Below, piece after piece: positions 4,582 through 7,360 of a stretch of 7,360 nucleotides of DNA. The DNA lies in contig JAIRNM010000326.1 in assembly GCA_031258055.1 (NCBI GenBank), positions 1-7,360 of the forward strand. The letters run 5' to 3'. The notes below the pieces were generated by a model. It saw nothing but the letters and a program-made list of their open reading frames with translations. It made no database searches and was not told where the DNA came from. The number at the start of each line of letters is the position of its first letter. The stretch's first letter is position 1. The stretch comes from Bifidobacteriaceae bacterium (lineage in GTDB: Bacteria; Actinomycetota; Actinomycetes; Actinomycetales; WQXJ01). The translations under genes were made by a program, and so were the position numbers.

Positions 4582-5868
4582 TACGACGAGCGCGGTCTGC
4601 CGGTGAAAGCCTCGAAACTCTATTTCGTCGGCTTGGGGATGCCCCTGTTGGCCGCGCTGCTGCCGAAGGACTGGAAGGCCGAAATCTGTATTGAGACGAT
4701 TGAGGATATCCCGTACGACACGACCGCCGATGTCATCGGCCTTGGGGGTATGGGCCACGCCGCTAACCGTGCGAAGGACATCGCGGCCGAGTTCAAGCGC
4801 CGGGGAAAGACCGTGATAATGGGCGGCCCAATGGTCTCCTTGGTGCCGGACCTCGCATCCCAGTATTGCGACTCGGTGGTAGTCGGGGACGCCGAGGGGA
4901 TCATGGCGGAGTTGTGCCAGGACCTTGCGGCAGGGACGCTCAAGCCGCGTTACACCGGGAAGGTCACCGGCACGCTCAGCACGCCGCTGCCTCGTTACGA
5001 CCTAGTGGTGAATAAACGAATCGGGGATTTCCTGCCTGTGCAAGCCGGCCGCGGTTGCCCGTTCACCTGCAAGTTCTGCTCCATCTACTGCTTATACCGC
5101 GGCCATTACCTGCGACGCCCGGTCGATGACGTCATCCGCGACATTGAGGCGATCAAGGCGCTTGGTTTCCGTAAGTTCCTCCTGATAGACGACAACATTG
5201 TGTCGCGCCCCACCTATTTGACCGAGTTATGCGAACGGATCAAGCCGCTGGGGATGACATGGATGTCGCAGTGTTCCATCCATATTGCCAACCGGCCGCA
5301 ATTGCTCAGACTTGTCGCCGAATCCGGCTGCCGGGTCCTCAGCTTCGGCTTAGAGTCCATCAGCCCGGACTCGCTGCGGGCGATCAACAAGCGGTGGTGC
5401 GAGCCGGCCGATTACGCCCGCATCCTGCGAGTAGTAACCGACGCTGGCATTGAGATCGCCAGCGAGATGATCGTCGGGATTGACGCCGACACCCGCGAAT
5501 CACTGCTGAAAACCATCGACTTCGTCAAGGACAGCGACATCGTGGCACCCAAATTCTACTGCCTCACTCCCATCCCGGGCACCGATCTGTTCGAGGAGTT
5601 GAAGAACACCGGACGCATCACCGACCCGGACGTACTCAGCTACACCCCGGCCCGCGCCGTAATAGACACCCCGAACCTCAAAGCCACCCAAGTCGAAGCA
5701 TTGTTCTGGGAGATCTACCGCCGTCTCTATACCCTCCCGGCCATCGGGCGTCGGACCCTGTTCCACCGCCGGATGCGCCAGCGCCCCCGCCAGACGCTGT
5801 TCTTCCTGATGGTGAATTTGGTTTACCGCTCCCAAATCCGCCGCGGCATCTCGCCAAACATCCTCTAG
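4546..5868 (+). CDS. B12-binding-type radical SAM protein (second of two)
   Basis: A 440-residue COG1032-type protein. An N-terminal cobalamin-binding-like domain (about 4-130) shows EFLFIQPTVYDERG, LYFVGLGMPLLAALLP, ADVIGLGGMGHAANRA, KTVIMGGPMVSLVPD and DSVVVGDAEG. The radical SAM barrel follows with CPFTCKFC (C171, C175, C178) and an extra C182, then FLLIDDNIVSRP (211-222), VLSFGLESISPDSL (264-277), EMIVGIDADT and LTPIPGTDLFEEL (340-352). Motif DDNxxSRP is shared with the upstream radical SAM protein, so the pair are diverged paralogues rather than copies. No DxHxxG motif is visible. Likely chemistry is cobalamin-dependent methylation or another radical transformation; the substrate is unknown. 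The C-terminus (about 390-440) is rich in Arg with a hydrophobic run (LFFLMVNLVY), suggesting membrane association. ATG 4546 is the only plausible start: no in-frame start lies upstream in the gap and the next ATG is at residue 32. It is buried in a perfect hairpin and overlapped by the mini-ORF stop. It is the last gene of the operon. Confidence 0.85.
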   Translation: MNKEFLFIQPTVYDERGLPVKASKLYFVGLGMPLLAALLPKDWKAEICIETIEDIPYDTTADVIGLGGMGHAANRAKDIAAEFKRRGKTVIMGGPMVSLVPDLASQYCDSVVVGDAEGIMAELCQDLAAGTLKPRYTGKVTGTLSTPLPRYDLVVNKRIGDFLPVQAGRGCPFTCKFCSIYCLYRGHYLRRPVDDVIRDIEAIKALGFRKFLLIDDNIVSRPTYLTELCERIKPLGMTWMSQCSIHIANRPQLLRLVAESGCRVLSFGLESISPDSLRAINKRWCEPADYARILRVVTDAGIEIASEMIVGIDADTRESLLKTIDFVKDSDIVAPKFYCLTPIPGTDLFEELKNTGRITDPDVLSYTPARAVIDTPNLKATQVEALFWEIYRRLYTLPAIGRRTLFHRRMRQRPRQTLFFLMVNLVYRSQIRRGISPNIL

Positions 5869-6165
5869 AAGCGGCAGGCCACCTCCCCCGATCACCGCCA
5901 TCTGGAGGCCCTCTCCTGTAAACCGGGCCATGCCCGCCGAGAACGTGTACCCAATCCTGGCCTGTCCTCGCGTCGGGTCGCCCACGTTAGCGGGGGAATG
6001 CGCCCAACCTACTAGGGAACGAAAAGAACGAAAGCCTGTTCGCGCGTGCGCCCAGTCCAACCGAATTCGGCCGTGCCCAATCCGCCTGCGCCCCACCAGC
6101 AAGGAGGCGCTGGGGTGTTCCACCAATTGGGGCAGGCCCCATTAGCGGAACACCGCGAAACCTCG
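5869..6165. other. convergent intergenic region, no intact gene
   Basis: About 297 bases separate the ends of the radical SAM gene and the oppositely oriented symporter. No frame looks convincingly coding. On the minus strand an ATG at 5901-5899 has GGAGAGGG about 7 nt upstream and begins MAVIGGGGLPL, like the start of a nucleotide-binding protein. It then runs into antisense of the radical SAM gene, so at most it is a remnant of a gene start. Near the right end lies a two-tier hairpin, listed separately. Confidence 0.5.
6114..6154. terminator. two-tier hairpin at the convergent gene ends
   Basis: GGTGTTCC (6114-6121) and GGAACACC (6147-6154) are perfect 8-bp inverted complements enclosing an inner GGGG/CCCC stem (6129-6132 with 6137-6140). 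The structure lies 12 nt past the symporter stop and about 245 nt past the radical SAM stop, between converging genes, where a bidirectional transcription stop is expected. No T-tract follows on either strand, so it is not a standard intrinsic terminator. In high-GC actinobacteria, hairpins without T-tracts are often proposed as terminators, but that is not certain. Confidence 0.35.
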
Positions 6166-7347
6166 CTAGGCGCCTATGCCGAGGAGTGGAATAAACAGCG
6201 CGTACATGGCGATGGTGATCAAGACAATCCCGATTACGTTGAGCCAGACACCGCCGCGGACCATAGAACCGATCGTGACGCAGCCCGAGCCGTAGGCGAT
6301 CGCGTTCGGCGGAGTCGCCACAGGCAACATGAAGGCGCAGGTCGCGGCCAAAGCGACCGGCACCGCCAGCATCATCGGGTCCAGCCCCAGCCCCAGGGCC
6401 ACGCCCCCCATGATCGGGACGAATAGCGCGGCTGTGGCGGTGTTCGAGGTCAACTCCGTCAAGAAGATGATCAGCAACGTCACAATAGCGACGGCCAGGA
6501 CCAGCGGCACCCCGCCGAGGGCTTGGGCCTTATAGCCGATCCAGTTGGCCAGGCCGGTGTTGGTTATCAAGCCCGACAGCGCTAGGCCGCCGCCGAACAG
6601 CAACAGCACGTCCCAGGGCAGGTGCTTGGCGGTATTCCAGTCAAGCACCATGATGCCCTTACGCGGCTCGACGGGCAGAAGGAACAAGACAACACCGACC
6701 GTCATCGCGATGTACTCATCTTTCACACCGAGATCAGCCAGCGCCGGAATCAGCGGGAACGCGATCCAGGAGAAAGCGGCGGCAAAAAAGACCAGCGCGA
6801 CCAGCTTTTCCCCAGTCGACCACGGCCCGAGGGCCGCGCGCTCAGCGCGGATCAATTCGCGGCCGCCCGGGATTTCGTCGATCTCAGGCTTGAAAAGAAC
6901 CTTGGTAAGCATGAACCAGGTGATGCCCAGGAACACGGCCGACAGCGGCAAACCAGCCAGCATCCACTTGGCGAAACTGATAGTGACGTCGAATTGCTGC
7001 TCCATGTAGCCCTTGAGGAAGGTATTGGGCGGCGTCCCAATCAGAGTCGACAGCGATCCGATCGAAGAAGCGTAAGCGATGCCCAGCATCAGTGCGGTGC
7101 CAAAATTGGAGCGCGTCGACCCGGCCTGCTTAGACAGGCGCGCCACCAAGGTGAGGATCGACATTCCGAGCGGGAGCATCATCACGGCTGTCGCCGTATT
7201 GGACACCCACATAGTGATGAAGCCGGAGGCGAGCATGAAACCGGCCACCAGACGGCTCGGTTTGGTGCCGACCAGCGCCACCACGGCCAGCGCGATCCGC
7301 TTGTGTAGGTTCCAACGCTGCATCGACAAGGCGAGCAGGAAGCCGCC
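6166..7347 (-). CDS. DASS/SLC13-type sodium-coupled anion symporter (N-terminus missing)
   Basis: A secondary transporter of the divalent anion:sodium symporter family, predicted to carry dicarboxylates, sulfate or similar anions into the cell with Na+. The fold repeat is clear. The first half has WVSNTATAVMMLP, then GTPPNTFLKGY. The second half has TELTSNTATAALFVP, then ATPPNAIAYGSG. The SNT and TPPN motifs form the sodium and substrate sites in known SLC13/INDY-type proteins. Several hydrophobic segments occur, for example LVALVFFAAAFSWIAFPLI, YIAMTVGVVLFLLPV and the C-terminal VIGIVLITIAMYALFIPLL. About 393 residues are present and the frame is open to the right edge, reading GGFLLALSMQRW, so the TTG and ATG codons near 7329-7321 are internal and the first membrane segments are lost. 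The frame stops being genomic at 7347, where adapter sequence begins. Substrate cannot be fixed. The gene is convergent with the radical SAM operon and probably unrelated to it. Confidence 0.88.
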   Translation of the reverse strand, partial: GGFLLALSMQRWNLHKRIALAVVALVGTKPSRLVAGFMLASGFITMWVSNTATAVMMLPLGMSILTLVARLSKQAGSTRSNFGTALMLGIAYASSIGSLSTLIGTPPNTFLKGYMEQQFDVTISFAKWMLAGLPLSAVFLGITWFMLTKVLFKPEIDEIPGGRELIRAERAALGPWSTGEKLVALVFFAAAFSWIAFPLIPALADLGVKDEYIAMTVGVVLFLLPVEPRKGIMVLDWNTAKHLPWDVLLLFGGGLALSGLITNTGLANWIGYKAQALGGVPLVLAVAIVTLLIIFLTELTSNTATAALFVPIMGGVALGLGLDPMMLAVPVALAATCAFMLPVATPPNAIAYGSGCVTIGSMVRGGVWLNVIGIVLITIAMYALFIPLLGIGA

Positions 7348-7360
7348 AGATCGGAAGAGC
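7348..7360 (+). other. Illumina adapter sequence at the contig end
   Basis: The last 13 bases, AGATCGGAAGAGC, are identical to the shared start of Illumina TruSeq-type adapters. They end exactly at the window edge and break into the middle of the symporter gene, whose reading frame would otherwise gain residues LFRS that do not suit the conserved GGF segment. This is library contamination, not biology. Confidence 0.92.

Noticed and set aside
5500..6126. Long minus-strand open frame of 208 codons opposite the end of the second radical SAM gene
   Set aside because: Most of it is the antisense shadow of a clearly conserved gene, and its translation has no recognisable domain.
6101..6426. Plus-strand frame with AAGGAGG before a GTG at 6115
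   Set aside because: The ribosome binding site looks good, but the frame is antisense to the symporter and gives a His/Arg/Asp/Gln-rich shadow translation.
6622..7308. Plus-strand 228-codon open frame across the symporter
   Set aside because: Charged, low-complexity composition typical of an antisense shadow; the opposite strand has unmistakable SNT and TPPN transporter motifs.

Overview
The window is GC-rich DNA, apart from its first 80 bases. It looks actinobacterial: GTG starts, tightly overlapping genes, a possible leaderless promoter, and an AAA+ ATPase type I associate with Actinomycetota. The right end carries exactly 13 bases matching the Illumina adapter core, so this is probably a complete small assembly contig, likely metagenomic. 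Its extreme ends should be read with caution.

Layout. (1) 1-1042 is a broken left flank: a G-free stretch (20-80), a 5'-truncated C-terminal piece of an AAA+ ATPase, a 57-codon ORF with a good ribosome binding site, an antisense remnant resembling part of a PIN-domain toxin, and a palindromic intergenic repeat. It reads as accessory, rearranged DNA. (2) 1043-5868 is a compact plus-strand operon: a GNAT-fold acyltransferase-like protein, a FemAB/GNAT-like acyltransferase, and two B12-binding-type radical SAM enzymes. Successive genes overlap by ATGA or GTGA. A 17-codon mini-ORF bridges the two radical SAM genes with an ATGA overlap at each end. The start codon of the second radical SAM gene lies inside a perfect 20-bp inverted repeat with a 9-nt loop. 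(3) 5869-6165 is a convergent intergenic region with a two-tier hairpin. (4) 6166-7347, minus strand, is a DASS/SLC13-type sodium-coupled anion symporter whose N-terminus is cut off at the adapter.

How the genes may work together. The operon combines two predicted cobalamin-dependent radical SAM enzymes (methylation or C-C chemistry on unreactive carbons) with two GNAT-superfamily proteins (acyl or aminoacyl transfer). This suggests synthesis or tailoring of a specialised lipid, envelope component or small metabolite. Both radical SAM proteins end in arginine-rich tails mixed with hydrophobic stretches, which hints at work at the membrane. The substrate cannot be read from the sequence, and I do not recognise the set as a named pathway. 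The most unusual signal is the hairpin plus mini-ORF at 4496-4581, which looks like a translational-coupling switch inside the operon, unless the palindrome is an assembly artefact.
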